Of a stretch of 64,000 nucleotides of DNA, positions 49,223 to 58,167 are shown one piece after another. Each line of letters begins with the position of its first letter. Positions within the stretch are counted from its first letter, which is position 1. The position numbers and the translations under genes were made by a program. Origin of the DNA: an uncultured Oscillospiraceae bacterium (GTDB taxonomy: Bacteria; Bacillota; Clostridia; Oscillospirales; Oscillospiraceae); the NCBI GenBank assembly GCA_910587285.1, contig CAJULM010000002.1:1-64000 (forward strand), read 5' to 3'. The notes beneath the pieces were generated by a model, which did not search any database, was not told the origin of the DNA, and saw only the letters and a list, made by a program, of their open reading frames with translations.

Positions 49223-49978
49223 TCACATACGTCCAATGTCATTGGCGGAATGCCCCATAACCTCATCATACATCTTACTCACCGACGCCGCGCTTTGCAG
49301 CGCGCGCTGGCAGGTAAGCATTTCCGTCATCTGACGGATCATGTCCACGTTGGAGCGCTCCAGATACTTCCACAGAATCTGGGGGCTGTCTACCGCTTCC
49401 GCGCCCTCGCCAATGAAAAATCCCCGATCGTCCTGTTCCAGCGTCTGCATATCCTCCTCTGGAAAGGTATACACGCCTAAGCTGCCCAGATAGCCGCCGT
49501 TCTGGGTGAAAATGTTCCCTTGGGCGTCCACATTCAGCTTGTCCGTGGCCAGCACAATGGGCTCGCCCTCCCGGTCCAGCACTCGGCCCTGGCCGGGATA
49601 GCACAGATAGCCCTCATCGTCCAGGGAGAAGTTTCCTGCGCGGGTGTAGGCCACATTGCCCTCCTCGTCCTGGATGGCGAAGAACCCATCCCCCATGATG
49701 GCAAAATCCAAGGGAATGTTCGTGGGCTCCGGAATGCCCTGATCGTAAATGACGGTGATCTCGCTGTTGGCCCGGATGTAGCTCTGCCGGCCGATGTCCG
49801 TGTAGACCTTCTCCTTGTTGCCCACACGGCTGTACATCACATCGTCAAAGGTGGTGGCGGTGTAACGGCTCTCCTTAAAGCCTGAGGTGGAGATGTTCAC
49901 CATGTTGTTGCCCACCACGTTCAAGTGCCTCTGCTGGGTCAGCATACCGGAGGTGAGGTTATAAAAGCCTTTATACAT
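49223..49978 (-). CDS. flgF: FlgF/FlgG-family flagellar basal-body rod protein
   Basis: A 251-aa rod protein: N-terminal NLTSGMLTQQRHLNVVGNNMVNISTSGFK and C-terminal LERSNVDMIRQMTEMLTCQRALQSAASV. Equivalent to flhO of Bacillus. It follows the sigma-28 gene by 6 bp, so translation is probably coupled. Confidence 0.88.
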   Translation of the reverse strand: MYKGFYNLTSGMLTQQRHLNVVGNNMVNISTSGFKESRYTATTFDDVMYSRVGNKEKVYTDIGRQSYIRANSEITVIYDQGIPEPTNIPLDFAIMGDGFFAIQDEEGNVAYTRAGNFSLDDEGYLCYPGQGRVLDREGEPIVLATDKLNVDAQGNIFTQNGGYLGSLGVYTFPEEDMQTLEQDDRGFFIGEGAEAVDSPQILWKYLERSNVDMIRQMTEMLTCQRALQSAASVSKMYDEVMGHSANDIGRM

Positions 49979-49984
49979 CTTTCA

Positions 49985-50827
49985 TCATGCCTTCTTCCGC
50001 TTTTTGGTGGATTTTTGGGGTGTTTCACTGTTCATATAGGTGCCCATATGCTCCCGCAGCTTGCCAATGGCCCGGGAGTGGATCTGGGAAATCCGCGGCT
50101 CGCTCACTCCCATCACCTGGGCGATTTCCTTCATGTGAAGGTTTTTTTCATAGTAGAGGGACAGCACAATCTGCTCATTCTCCTGGAGGGAGGAGATTCC
50201 CTGCGCCAAAGTCTGCTGAAGCTCCCGCTCCTCCAGCACTGTCTCCGGCTGGAGCTTGGGGTCCTGATCGGACACCTCAAAGCGATACCCCTCCAGGTCT
50301 CTGGCGTCCATCAGCGCGTCCAGGGACAGGGTGTTGGACAGAGCCACCCGGGCGGCCTCCTTTTGGTACTTGTCCGTGGGAATGCCCAGGTGCTGAGCCA
50401 CCTCCTGGTCGGTGGGAAACCGACCCAGCTCATTGGCCAGATTGGACACCGCCGCGTCGATCTCCTTAGCCCGCTGGCGGATATTCCGGGGCAGCCAATC
50501 CTGCTTTCGGGCCAGGTCGATCACCATCCCCCGGATGCGCTTGGCCACATAGGTCTCAAATTTGATGCCCTTCTCCGGGTCGAATTTGTCGATGGAGGTG
50601 AGCAGGGTGAGGATGCCCTCGCTGACGATGTCGTCCACCTGGGCAAAGCTGCTGTACACCCCCCGGATTTGCAGGGCGGCGCTTTTAATCAGCCCCTCAT
50701 ACCGCAGTACCAAAGGCCACTTCAGCGTCTCGTCCCCGCTCTGCTTATAGGCGCTGAGCAGGTCCGGCGTACTCATGGCCTCGATCTCCGCCTCGGTATA
50801 CCGCTTGACGGCAGTTGGCGCGCTCAT
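49985..50827 (-). CDS. sigD: Sigma-28 flagellar sigma factor (FliA/SigD/WhiG)
   Basis: A 280-aa sigma factor. Region 2 (VDDIVSEGILTLLTSIDKFDPEKGIKFETYVAKRIRG), region 3 (LPRNIRQRAKEID) and region 4 (LYYEKNLHMKEIAQVMGVSEPRISQIHSRAIGKLR) follow the FliA/WhiG pattern. Its targets are probably the GCCGATAA-type promoters before cheA, flgM and fliD. ATG overlaps the flhA stop (ATGA). FlgM is its expected inhibitor. Confidence 0.96.
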   Translation of the reverse strand: MSAPTAVKRYTEAEIEAMSTPDLLSAYKQSGDETLKWPLVLRYEGLIKSAALQIRGVYSSFAQVDDIVSEGILTLLTSIDKFDPEKGIKFETYVAKRIRGMVIDLARKQDWLPRNIRQRAKEIDAAVSNLANELGRFPTDQEVAQHLGIPTDKYQKEAARVALSNTLSLDALMDARDLEGYRFEVSDQDPKLQPETVLEERELQQTLAQGISSLQENEQIVLSLYYEKNLHMKEIAQVMGVSEPRISQIHSRAIGKLREHMGTYMNSETPQKSTKKRKKA

Positions 50828-52932
50828 GTGCCCACCGCCCTTCGCTGCGTCAGGGCGGGACTCTCGGCCACGATGTTGCCCAGCGCCTGAATCTGCACGC
50901 TGTTGGTAATCTCATTGAACGACAGCACGTAGACGTTGGGATAGAACTGAGTGATCATCTTGCTGAAGTAGCCCCGAATCACCTGGCTGACCAGGATGAC
51001 CGGCGTCTGAGCCAAGTCCCCGAACTTTTTCAGGTGCTCCGCCATCTGAGTGATGATGCTCTGCATCATCTCCGGCCCCATGGCCAGATAGACGCCCTGC
51101 TCGTTGCGGGTGAGCGAGGAGATAATCTTCTTCTCCACCTCGGCGTCCAGGGTGATCACCCGCAGCTGCCCATCCTCGCAGAATCGGCGCGTGATGGTGC
51201 GGGCCAGCGCGCCGCGCACCTGCTCGGTGGTCATATCCAAATCACGGCCCAGGGCCATGGCGTCGGCCGCCGTCTCCACAATGGTGGACAGGTCCTTAAT
51301 GGGCACGCCCTCCTGAAGCAGATTGCGCAGCAGCTTTTCCAGCTTGGCGTAGGGGATGATGCCAGGGATGGCCTCCTCCACCAGCTCCGGGGAGGTCTGC
51401 TTCAGGTTCTCCACCAGGCGAATGGTCTCGGACCGGGTGAGCAGCTCATAGGCGTGCTTCTTCACCGTCTCCGCCAGGTGGGTGAGCATAACCGACAGCG
51501 GATCAATGACGTTGTAGCCGTAAATCTCCGCCAGCTCCTTGTTCTCGGGCAGAATCCACCGGGAGGGGATGCCGTAGGCCGGCTCAATGGTTTCAATGCC
51601 ATCAATCTCGCCCAGGGGGCTGGGCGGCTCCAGCGCCAGATAGTAATCCACCAGGATTTCTCCCTGGGCCACCACCTCGCCCTTGATGCGGATGGCGTAC
51701 TGGTTTGTCCCCAACGCGGAGGAGTCGTGCAGGCGGATGGAGGGGATGACAAATCCCATATCCTGGGCGTACTGCCGCCGGAAGATGACGATCCGGCTGA
51801 TGAGCTTGCCGCCGTGGCTCTCATCCACCAAGGGGATAAGGCTGTAGCCAAACTCCATCTCCACCGGTTCCACCGATAGCAGGGAGTATACGTTGTTGAT
51901 GTCCTTATAGTAATCGTTCTCGCTGGGGACGGCCAGTTCGGGGGGGAGCTCCGGCGCCTGAACCGCCGCCTCTGCCTCCGCCTGACGCTGGGCCTCCATC
52001 TGGCGGATGAGGACAAACCCGCCGCCCAGAAGGGCCGCGCCGCCGATGAACAGCGGAACGGTGGGCGTACCGGGGATGAGCGCCAGAATCACCAGGATCA
52101 CGCCGGTGGTCATGATGGCGCGGGGCTGGGCCTTGAACTGCCCCATCACGTCCATGTTCAGGCTGCCGTCGGACACGGAACGGGTGACAATCATGCCCGT
52201 GGCGGTGGAGATCATCAGGGAGGGTATCTGGGACACCAGTCCGTCGCCGATGGTGAGGATACCATAGGTGCTCATGATCTGCCCAATGTCACCGCCGCCG
52301 TTGACGAATCCGATGGCGATGCCGCCCACCAGGTTGATAACCGTGATGATGATGGACATGGTGGAGTCGCCCTTGACGATTTTGGTGGCGCCGTCCATAG
52401 CGCCGTAAAAATCGGCCTCCTTCTGAATCTTCTCCCGGCGCATCCGTGCCTGCTGCTCGTCAATAAGGCCGGAGGACAAATCGGCGTCAATGGCCATCTG
52501 CTTACCGGGCATGGCGTCCAGGGTAAACCGAGCGGCCACCTCGGACACGCGTTCAGCGCCCTTGGTGATGACGATAAGCTGCACCAGCACGATGATGAAG
52601 AAGATGACGAAGCCTACCACAAGATTGCCGCCCGTAACCAACTGGCCAAAGTTTTGAATCACCACACCGGGATTACCGGTGGTGAGAATCATTCGGGTAC
52701 TGGACACGTTCATGCCCAGGCGGAACAGAGTGGTAATGAGCAATAGGGAGGGGAAGATGGAAAAATCCAGCGCCTCCGAGATGTTCATGGTGATCATGAG
52801 GATCATGACCGATAGGCCGATGTTCACCACCAGCAGAATATCCAGAATGGCGGGGTTCAGCGGGACGAACAGAAACATGACTACAACCACCACAAACAGC
52901 GCTATGCTATTGTTTAGGATGCGCTTGAGCAT
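50824..52932 (-). CDS. flhA: Flagellar export gate protein FlhA
   Basis: A 702-aa protein with eight N-terminal membrane helices (about 1-320, with RFTLDAMPGKQMAIDADLSSGLI) and a cytoplasmic C-domain that docks chaperone-substrate complexes. AGGAGGTAAG precedes the ATG. flhF and flhG, which normally follow flhA, are absent. Confidence 0.97.
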   Translation of the reverse strand: MLKRILNNSIALFVVVVVMFLFVPLNPAILDILLVVNIGLSVMILMITMNISEALDFSIFPSLLLITTLFRLGMNVSSTRMILTTGNPGVVIQNFGQLVTGGNLVVGFVIFFIIVLVQLIVITKGAERVSEVAARFTLDAMPGKQMAIDADLSSGLIDEQQARMRREKIQKEADFYGAMDGATKIVKGDSTMSIIITVINLVGGIAIGFVNGGGDIGQIMSTYGILTIGDGLVSQIPSLMISTATGMIVTRSVSDGSLNMDVMGQFKAQPRAIMTTGVILVILALIPGTPTVPLFIGGAALLGGGFVLIRQMEAQRQAEAEAAVQAPELPPELAVPSENDYYKDINNVYSLLSVEPVEMEFGYSLIPLVDESHGGKLISRIVIFRRQYAQDMGFVIPSIRLHDSSALGTNQYAIRIKGEVVAQGEILVDYYLALEPPSPLGEIDGIETIEPAYGIPSRWILPENKELAEIYGYNVIDPLSVMLTHLAETVKKHAYELLTRSETIRLVENLKQTSPELVEEAIPGIIPYAKLEKLLRNLLQEGVPIKDLSTIVETAADAMALGRDLDMTTEQVRGALARTITRRFCEDGQLRVITLDAEVEKKIISSLTRNEQGVYLAMGPEMMQSIITQMAEHLKKFGDLAQTPVILVSQVIRGYFSKMITQFYPNVYVLSFNEITNSVQIQALGNIVAESPALTQRRAVGT

Positions 52933-52968
52933 AGACTTACCTCCTGGCGGAACCCAGCTTTACTGCCA

Positions 52969-54039
52969 TCACTTCACGATCTGTTTCTTTTCGTTCAGCT
53001 TGAAGATATACACCAGAACCTCCGCCACCGGACCGTACAGGTCGGGGGGGATAAACTGGTTTAATTCTGACTGAGCATACAGCGCCCGGGCCAGCGGAAC
53101 GTTTTCTATCACCGCAATTTTGTGCTCCTCGGCGATCTCCACAATGCGCATGGCGACGTTATCCTGGCCCTTGGCCAGCACAATGGGTGCGTCGTCCTGC
53201 TCCGGCTTATAGCGCAGAGCTACGGCAAAGTGGGTGGGGTTACGGATGACCACATCTGCGCCCGGCACCTGCTGCATCATGCGCTGCTGGGCCCTCCGGC
53301 GCTGGATCTCCTTGATTTTCCCCTTTACCTGGGGGTCGCCTTCCATCTGTTTATATTCTTCCTTAACCTCCTGCTTGGTCATCTTCATCTGCCGCTCATA
53401 ATCCCACCACTGGTAGAAAAAGTCCATGGCGGCCACCACCACAAAGGCGATGCTGATGCGCAATACCATGCCCCCCGACACCTCCACCAAATGGACTACA
53501 GCGGCGGTCAGGTCAACGTATAGGTAATTGGAGCTCTCCAGCAACATATCCCGAATGCTCATGAAGATGATGGTCAGGAGAAGAATAATCTTAATCAGGT
53601 TTTTCAGCGTCTCAATGACGCTTTTCAGGGAAAACAACCGCTTAATGCCCTGCAAAGGGCTGAGGCGGCTGAATTTCGGCTTGATGGATTCGCCGCTGAC
53701 CAGGAACCTGGTCTGGGCAAAGGTTGCGCCCACGGCGCACAGAATGGCCACGGCTATCACCGGCCCCACCGTCTTGAGAATCACCATAATTGCCTGAATG
53801 GCCAGCTCACCTGACGTGCTGCCCACCTCTCGGGGTTCCTCCCCCATGGTGGTCAGGCACAGCGCCATAAAACCGCCCAGCTGCTGAGCAAAGGCGCTGG
53901 TGAGGAGCCAGAGAGTGATGAAGGTGCCCAGCAGGCTGGCCACCGCCACCGCATCCCGGCTCATAAAAACGTTGCCTTTTTTTCGTTCGTCCCGTCGCTT
54001 TTTCGGTGTTGCTTTTTCTGTTTTATTGCCTTCGGCCAA
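52969..54039 (-). CDS. flhB: Flagellar export switch protein FlhB
   Basis: A 356-aa protein with four membrane helices and the cytoplasmic domain containing the autocleavage motif NPTH (RNPTHFAVALRY). It switches export from rod/hook to filament substrates. It starts with TTG 54039, preceded by AAAGGGGAGATG; the ATG in that stretch is out of frame. Confidence 0.96.
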   Translation of the reverse strand: MAEGNKTEKATPKKRRDERKKGNVFMSRDAVAVASLLGTFITLWLLTSAFAQQLGGFMALCLTTMGEEPREVGSTSGELAIQAIMVILKTVGPVIAVAILCAVGATFAQTRFLVSGESIKPKFSRLSPLQGIKRLFSLKSVIETLKNLIKIILLLTIIFMSIRDMLLESSNYLYVDLTAAVVHLVEVSGGMVLRISIAFVVVAAMDFFYQWWDYERQMKMTKQEVKEEYKQMEGDPQVKGKIKEIQRRRAQQRMMQQVPGADVVIRNPTHFAVALRYKPEQDDAPIVLAKGQDNVAMRIVEIAEEHKIAVIENVPLARALYAQSELNQFIPPDLYGPVAEVLVYIFKLNEKKQIVK

Positions 54040-54131
54040 CGTCCATCTCCCCTTTGCGCCGATGGGTCCCCGTCCTTTCCCAAACGGGGGGAGGGGAGAC
54101 GAAGCGGAAGCTTACCGAATGGCGGCCCCGG

Positions 54132-54899
54132 TCATCCGCCGACGAGAAGCAAAATATCATGGAGCTTGTTCATCATCGTGCGCTCCGCCTCAATGAGAAA
54201 CTCGCTGAAGGGAATCATCAGCATAAACAGCAGGGCCAGACCCACAATCACCTTCAGTTCAATGTTGATGGCAAACACGTTGATCTGGGGGATCACCTTC
54301 ATCAGCACCCCCATGCCCACCTGGGCAATCAGCTCCGCAGCCAGAATCGGCATACACAGCTTCACCGCCAGGACAGTGCACTCTACGAACAGCTCCAGCA
54401 TGAATTGAAACGCAGGCACGCCAATGGATACCGCCCCCAAGGGGACGATTTCCTCTGAGGTGAGGAAAATGCGCAGCAGCGTGTAGTGCCCTCCTCCGGC
54501 GAAAAACAGCAGAGTCATGAGCACATTGAGAATCTGCCCACTGACGGACATACTGGACGAGGTCCCCGGATCATACATTTGATTCATGGTCATACCCATC
54601 TGGGTGTCGATCATAGAGCCCGCCAGCTGGGGAATGTAAAAGAAAAAATTTACCGCCATCCCCAGCAGGAATCCCAGCCCCATCTCCAGCAGGATTCTCA
54701 CCACCAGCTCTGGGATGCCCCCAGGAACCGGCACCTGTTGGTCCGTCACTCCCATGACAAACCAGGACAGCACCAGCACCATGCCGCTGCGAAAGGCCGC
54801 GGGAATATTGGTGCGCCCCAGAATGGGATTAAAGAGGATAAACCCGCTCACGCGGGCCATGATATAGAGCAGCAGGGTCATCTCCGGCCAATCAAACAT
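54132..54899 (-). CDS. fliR: Flagellar export gate protein FliR
   Basis: A 255-aa polytopic protein with FliR features (ARVSGFILFNPILGRTNIPAAFRSG, ELIAQVGMGVLMKVIPQINVFAI). ATG 54899 follows GGGAGGGG; an upstream extension into fliQ was rejected. Part of the FliPQR gate complex. Confidence 0.95.
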   Translation of the reverse strand: MFDWPEMTLLLYIMARVSGFILFNPILGRTNIPAAFRSGMVLVLSWFVMGVTDQQVPVPGGIPELVVRILLEMGLGFLLGMAVNFFFYIPQLAGSMIDTQMGMTMNQMYDPGTSSSMSVSGQILNVLMTLLFFAGGGHYTLLRIFLTSEEIVPLGAVSIGVPAFQFMLELFVECTVLAVKLCMPILAAELIAQVGMGVLMKVIPQINVFAINIELKVIVGLALLFMLMIPFSEFLIEAERTMMNKLHDILLLVGG

Positions 54900-54915
54900 G
54901 GGATGCCCCTCCCGC

Positions 54916-55176
54916 TCAGCTGGCAATCAGCTGGAATATCTCGTAGGTGTAATCCTTGAGGGTATCCAGCATCCATCCGCCGCCCAGCAGCAGCACGCCG
55001 ATCACCACGATCAGCTTGAGCACAAAGGAGATCGTCTGCTCATGAATCTGTGTGACCGCTTGAAAAATGGCCACCACCACGCCCACGATCATACTCAGCA
55101 GAAGCATTGGGCTGGCCAGCTTAATGGCGATGCCCACCGCATCCCGCATCAGGTCCATTGCCTGCGTGGTATCCAT
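54916..55176 (-). CDS. fliQ: Flagellar export gate protein FliQ
   Basis: An 86-aa protein with two membrane helices (LMRDAVGIAIKLASPMLLLSMIVGVVVAIFQA; FVLKLIVVIGVLLLGGGWML) and the typical TQIHEQTISF between them. It lies between fliP and fliR as usual. Confidence 0.95.
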   Translation of the reverse strand: MDTTQAMDLMRDAVGIAIKLASPMLLLSMIVGVVVAIFQAVTQIHEQTISFVLKLIVVIGVLLLGGGWMLDTLKDYTYEIFQLIAS

Positions 55177-55201
55177 GGCGACTCCTTTCTGGGATCGTTA
55201 A

Positions 55202-55870
55202 TCAGTACACTCCCTGAATCAAGCTGGAGAACATCAGCTGCCAGCCATTGACAGACACAAACAGCAGCAGCTTAAAGGGTGTGGAAATCATAGCCGGCGG
55301 CAGCATAATCATGCCCATGGACATCAGCGTGGAAGATACCACCACGTCGATGAGCAGGAAGGGAATATACAACAAGAAGCCGTTGAAGAAGGCCCGTTCC
55401 AGCTCCTGGGTCATAAAGGCGGGCACGATGAGGCGCAGGGGAAGCTCCATCGCCTGCGCTCTGTCCGCAGGCACGTTCACATGGGCCAGCTCGCAGTACA
55501 TCTCCAGCGTGTCCCACTTGACGTTGTCCAGCATAAACTCCCTGAGCGGGACGGACGCCCTGTCAAGAAACTCCTCCTGGCCGATTTCCTCATCCAGATA
55601 TGGCTCCCACGCCTCCTCCCCAATCCGGGTCAGCACTGGATTCATGGTAATCAGGGTGAGGAACAGCGCGATGCCCACCAGCACCACGTTGGGCGGACTC
55701 TGCTGCGTGCCCATGGCAGTGCGCAGAAAGGACAGGGAGATGATGTACCGGGCAAAGGAGGTCATCATCACCAGCAGGGAGGGCAGCAGGGCGATCATGG
55801 TGGTGAGGAACAGCACTTCCAGCGTCTGCACGCTGTCGCCGTTGATGTTAATCAGGCTGTCGGTCGGCAT
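55202..55870 (-). CDS. fliP: Flagellar export gate protein FliP
   Basis: A 222-aa protein with the FliP motifs MTSFARYIISLSFLRTAMGTQQSPPN and LLIDVVVSSTLMSMGMIMLPP. ATG 55870 follows GAGGTGAGG; longer upstream frames were rejected because they run into fliO. Confidence 0.96.
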   Translation of the reverse strand: MPTDSLININGDSVQTLEVLFLTTMIALLPSLLVMMTSFARYIISLSFLRTAMGTQQSPPNVVLVGIALFLTLITMNPVLTRIGEEAWEPYLDEEIGQEEFLDRASVPLREFMLDNVKWDTLEMYCELAHVNVPADRAQAMELPLRLIVPAFMTQELERAFFNGFLLYIPFLLIDVVVSSTLMSMGMIMLPPAMISTPFKLLLFVSVNGWQLMFSSLIQGVY

Positions 55871-55877
55871 ACCATCC

Positions 55878-56285
55878 TCACCTCGGTTTTCTTTGCTTGA
55901 GTACGGTGCGCAGCGCCTCGCCAAAGCTGGGCGGCGCATTGGGGTCTGAGGCCGGCTCCGTTAAGGCCTTTGCCTCCTCCGCCGTCAACTCCGCCAGCAG
56001 GGAAATCCCCGACGGGACCACCCCAAGCAGGAGATACCGCTCCCCCGCTCTCACCAACGCCACGCTCTGCTCCCGCCCTAAGGGCAGCCGGGTCAGCACC
56101 TTAAACTGCTCGGTACTGCTGCCGGATAGGGCCGCCATCCCGCCGCCCCGCCCCGCCACATATTTTGTGAACAGGTACGCCAGCGCAATCACGGCCACCA
56201 CGCACACCAGCATCCACAACAGGGAGAGGATATTGTTCAGTGCGCCGCTCTGGGTCAGCCCCACGGGAAACTTGCGAAAAGGCAT
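55878..56285 (-). CDS. fliO: Flagellar biosynthetic protein FliO
   Basis: A 135-aa protein with one membrane helix (about 20-45) followed by a small FliO domain (VLTRLPLGREQSVALVRAGERYLLLGV). FliO helps assemble the FliP ring. The RBS is poor and the start lies 5 bp after cheY, so translation is probably coupled. Confidence 0.9.
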   Translation of the reverse strand: MPFRKFPVGLTQSGALNNILSLLWMLVCVVAVIALAYLFTKYVAGRGGGMAALSGSSTEQFKVLTRLPLGREQSVALVRAGERYLLLGVVPSGISLLAELTAEEAKALTEPASDPNAPPSFGEALRTVLKQRKPR

Positions 56286-56290
56286 CTGAA

Positions 56291-56659
56291 TCAGGGCGCG
56301 CCCAGAATAGAGGTAACGGTCTTTAGCACGCGGTCAGGCTTAAAGGGCTTTACGATGAAGTCCTTGGCACCGGAGCGAACCGCGTCCATAACCATGCTCT
56401 CCTGGCCCATAGCGGAGCACATGACCACATTGGCGCTGCCGTCCTTGGCGCGGATGGCCTTCAGGGCCTCCAAGCCGTCCATGTTGGGCATGGTGATGTC
56501 CATCACCACCAGGTCGGGACCGATCTCGCTGAACTTCTCCACCGCATCGGCACCGTCCACAGCTTCAAACACCTCGGTGTAGCCATTCTTGGTCAGAGTG
56601 TCCTTGATCATCTTGCGCATGAAAGCAGCGTCATCCACTAACAGAATTTTCTTAGCCAT
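56291..56659 (-). CDS. cheY: Chemotaxis response regulator CheY
   Basis: A single receiver domain of 122 aa: acidic pair VDDAAFM, phospho-acceptor Asp54 (VVMDITMPNMDG), Ser/Thr switch region CSAMGQ and Lys in IVKPF. CheY-P binds FliM/FliY at the switch. The ATG at 56659 is better spaced from AAAGGATGG than the one four codons earlier. Confidence 0.97.
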   Translation of the reverse strand: MAKKILLVDDAAFMRKMIKDTLTKNGYTEVFEAVDGADAVEKFSEIGPDLVVMDITMPNMDGLEALKAIRAKDGSANVVMCSAMGQESMVMDAVRSGAKDFIVKPFKPDRVLKTVTSILGAP

Positions 56660-56724
56660 GGTTGTATCCATCCTTTTTCAATTTATGTTGTGTACCTCGC
56701 TATACAGCGGCGCGGGAACTGCTC

Positions 56725-58164
56725 TTATTTTTTTGTCGCCAGCATCTCAATGGCCGAAGTCTGTACGATCTCTGTGATTCGCACACCGAAGTTGTCCTCG
56801 ATTACCACAACCTCGCCCCGGGCAATGCACTTGCCGTTGACAAACAAATCCACCTGGTCGCCGGCCAGCTTATCCAGCACGACCAGCGAGCCTTTGGCAA
56901 ATTCCAAAATATCCTGCACCTTCCGGCGTGCCCGGCCAATCTCCACTGTTACCTGGAGCGGCACCTCCATAATCAAATCCAGATTCTGCGCCTGCTCCTT
57001 GCTCAGCCGGTCCGCCGCGTCCATTTCCTCCATAGCCACCGGCTTGGTAGAAATCACCTTCGGCTCCGGCGCAGCCCTCTGGGCTTGCTCCTGCTGCGCG
57101 GGATAGGGGTAGGGATAGGGCGGATAGTACATCGGCGGATAGCCCATATAGCCGCCCTGCATCATCCCGTCCGGCCCGGGCACAGGATAGGGGGGCATCT
57201 GTCCCGGCTGGCCCATCTGGGCCGCAGGTCCGCTCTGAACCGGCGCGGGGGCGGGCTGCGGAGCAGCCTGAGCCGCAGGCGCAGGAGACGGCGCGGGCGC
57301 GGGGGCAGGAGCGGGCTCAGCTCCGCCGCCCATCCCGGACAGCATCCGCTCAATCTCCTCCTGGCTCATCTTCTGGCCGCCGCCGCTGGGCGCACTCTCC
57401 GGCGCGGGAGCAGGAGCGGGCTCCGGCGTCCCGTTCATCCCCGCCAGCATCCGTTCGATGTCCTCCTGGCTCATCTTTTGGTCGCTGCCGCCGGACACAG
57501 GCTCCGGCGCGGGGGCGGGAGCGGGCTGCGCCGCGGGAGCGGCATCCGCCTCTCCCACAGAAATCTCGTCCTCCAGCCCCAGACTCTTAATCAACTCCTT
57601 GGCCAACGCCACGGACATCACATTCATGAACTCGCTTTCCAGCGCGTTCTCGATTTTCAGGAAAAAGCGCACCACCACAATTTGGTCCGCACCCGTGGGC
57701 AGATGCTCCTGCTTGAACTGCTCCAGATTATCCAGTTCAAAGGACTGCGGCGTGGAAATGTCCACCCGGAAGCCCAAGAAGTCGGACATGGCGGTGGCCG
57801 CCGACCCCATCATCTGGTTCATAACCTCGCATACGCAGCTGATGGTCAGCTCGTTGAGCTCAAATTCCTCATCGGGGGTCTCCATCCCCATCAGGATGTC
57901 TACGATGACCTTGATGTCGCTGCGCTTGAGCAGCATGATATTGCTGCCCTCCAGGCCCTCTACATACTTGATCTCTACGCCGATGGCGGGCTCCAGGTTC
58001 CCCAGCGAAAAATCCTTCACGTCCACCACCGTGACCGTAGGCGTGGTGATGTCCACGCGGTGGTCCAGCATATTGGATACCGCGGTGGCCGAGGAGCCAA
58101 GGCTGATATTCATCATCTCGCCCAAGGCATCTATCGCCATTGGGCTGAACAATTCCTTCTCCAT
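56725..58164 (-). CDS. fliY: Flagellar switch phosphatase FliY
   Basis: A 479-aa switch protein. The CheC-like domain (about 1-200) keeps both phosphatase sites: D12-x3-E16-x2-N19 and S109-x3-E113-x2-N116. A Pro/Ala/Gln-rich linker (about 205-390) contains two near-identical 15-residue peptides (229-243 and 264-278, QKMSQEDIERML type). The C-terminal FliN/SpoA domain (about 395-475) forms the C-ring base. It starts 3 bp after fliM with AAAGGAG upstream. In Bacillus FliY the CheY-binding peptide is at the N-terminus; here this place is empty. Confidence 0.95.
   Translation of the reverse strand: MEKELFSPMAIDALGEMMNISLGSSATAVSNMLDHRVDITTPTVTVVDVKDFSLGNLEPAIGVEIKYVEGLEGSNIMLLKRSDIKVIVDILMGMETPDEEFELNELTISCVCEVMNQMMGSAATAMSDFLGFRVDISTPQSFELDNLEQFKQEHLPTGADQIVVVRFFLKIENALESEFMNVMSVALAKELIKSLGLEDEISVGEADAAPAAQPAPAPAPEPVSGGSDQKMSQEDIERMLAGMNGTPEPAPAPAPESAPSGGGQKMSQEEIERMLSGMGGGAEPAPAPAPAPSPAPAAQAAPQPAPAPVQSGPAAQMGQPGQMPPYPVPGPDGMMQGGYMGYPPMYYPPYPYPYPAQQEQAQRAAPEPKVISTKPVAMEEMDAADRLSKEQAQNLDLIMEVPLQVTVEIGRARRKVQDILEFAKGSLVVLDKLAGDQVDLFVNGKCIARGEVVVIEDNFGVRITEIVQTSAIEMLATKK
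57331..57480 (-). repeat. Two internal CheY-binding-like peptides in FliY
   Basis: Codons 229-243 (57480-57436) encode QKMSQEDIERMLAGM and codons 264-278 (57375-57331) encode QKMSQEEIERMLSGM. Both resemble the FliM N-terminal LSQSQIDALLNSM in this window, the known CheY-P docking peptide. They are separated by a Pro/Ala/Ser linker. Confidence 0.65.
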
Positions 58165-58167
58165 CGC

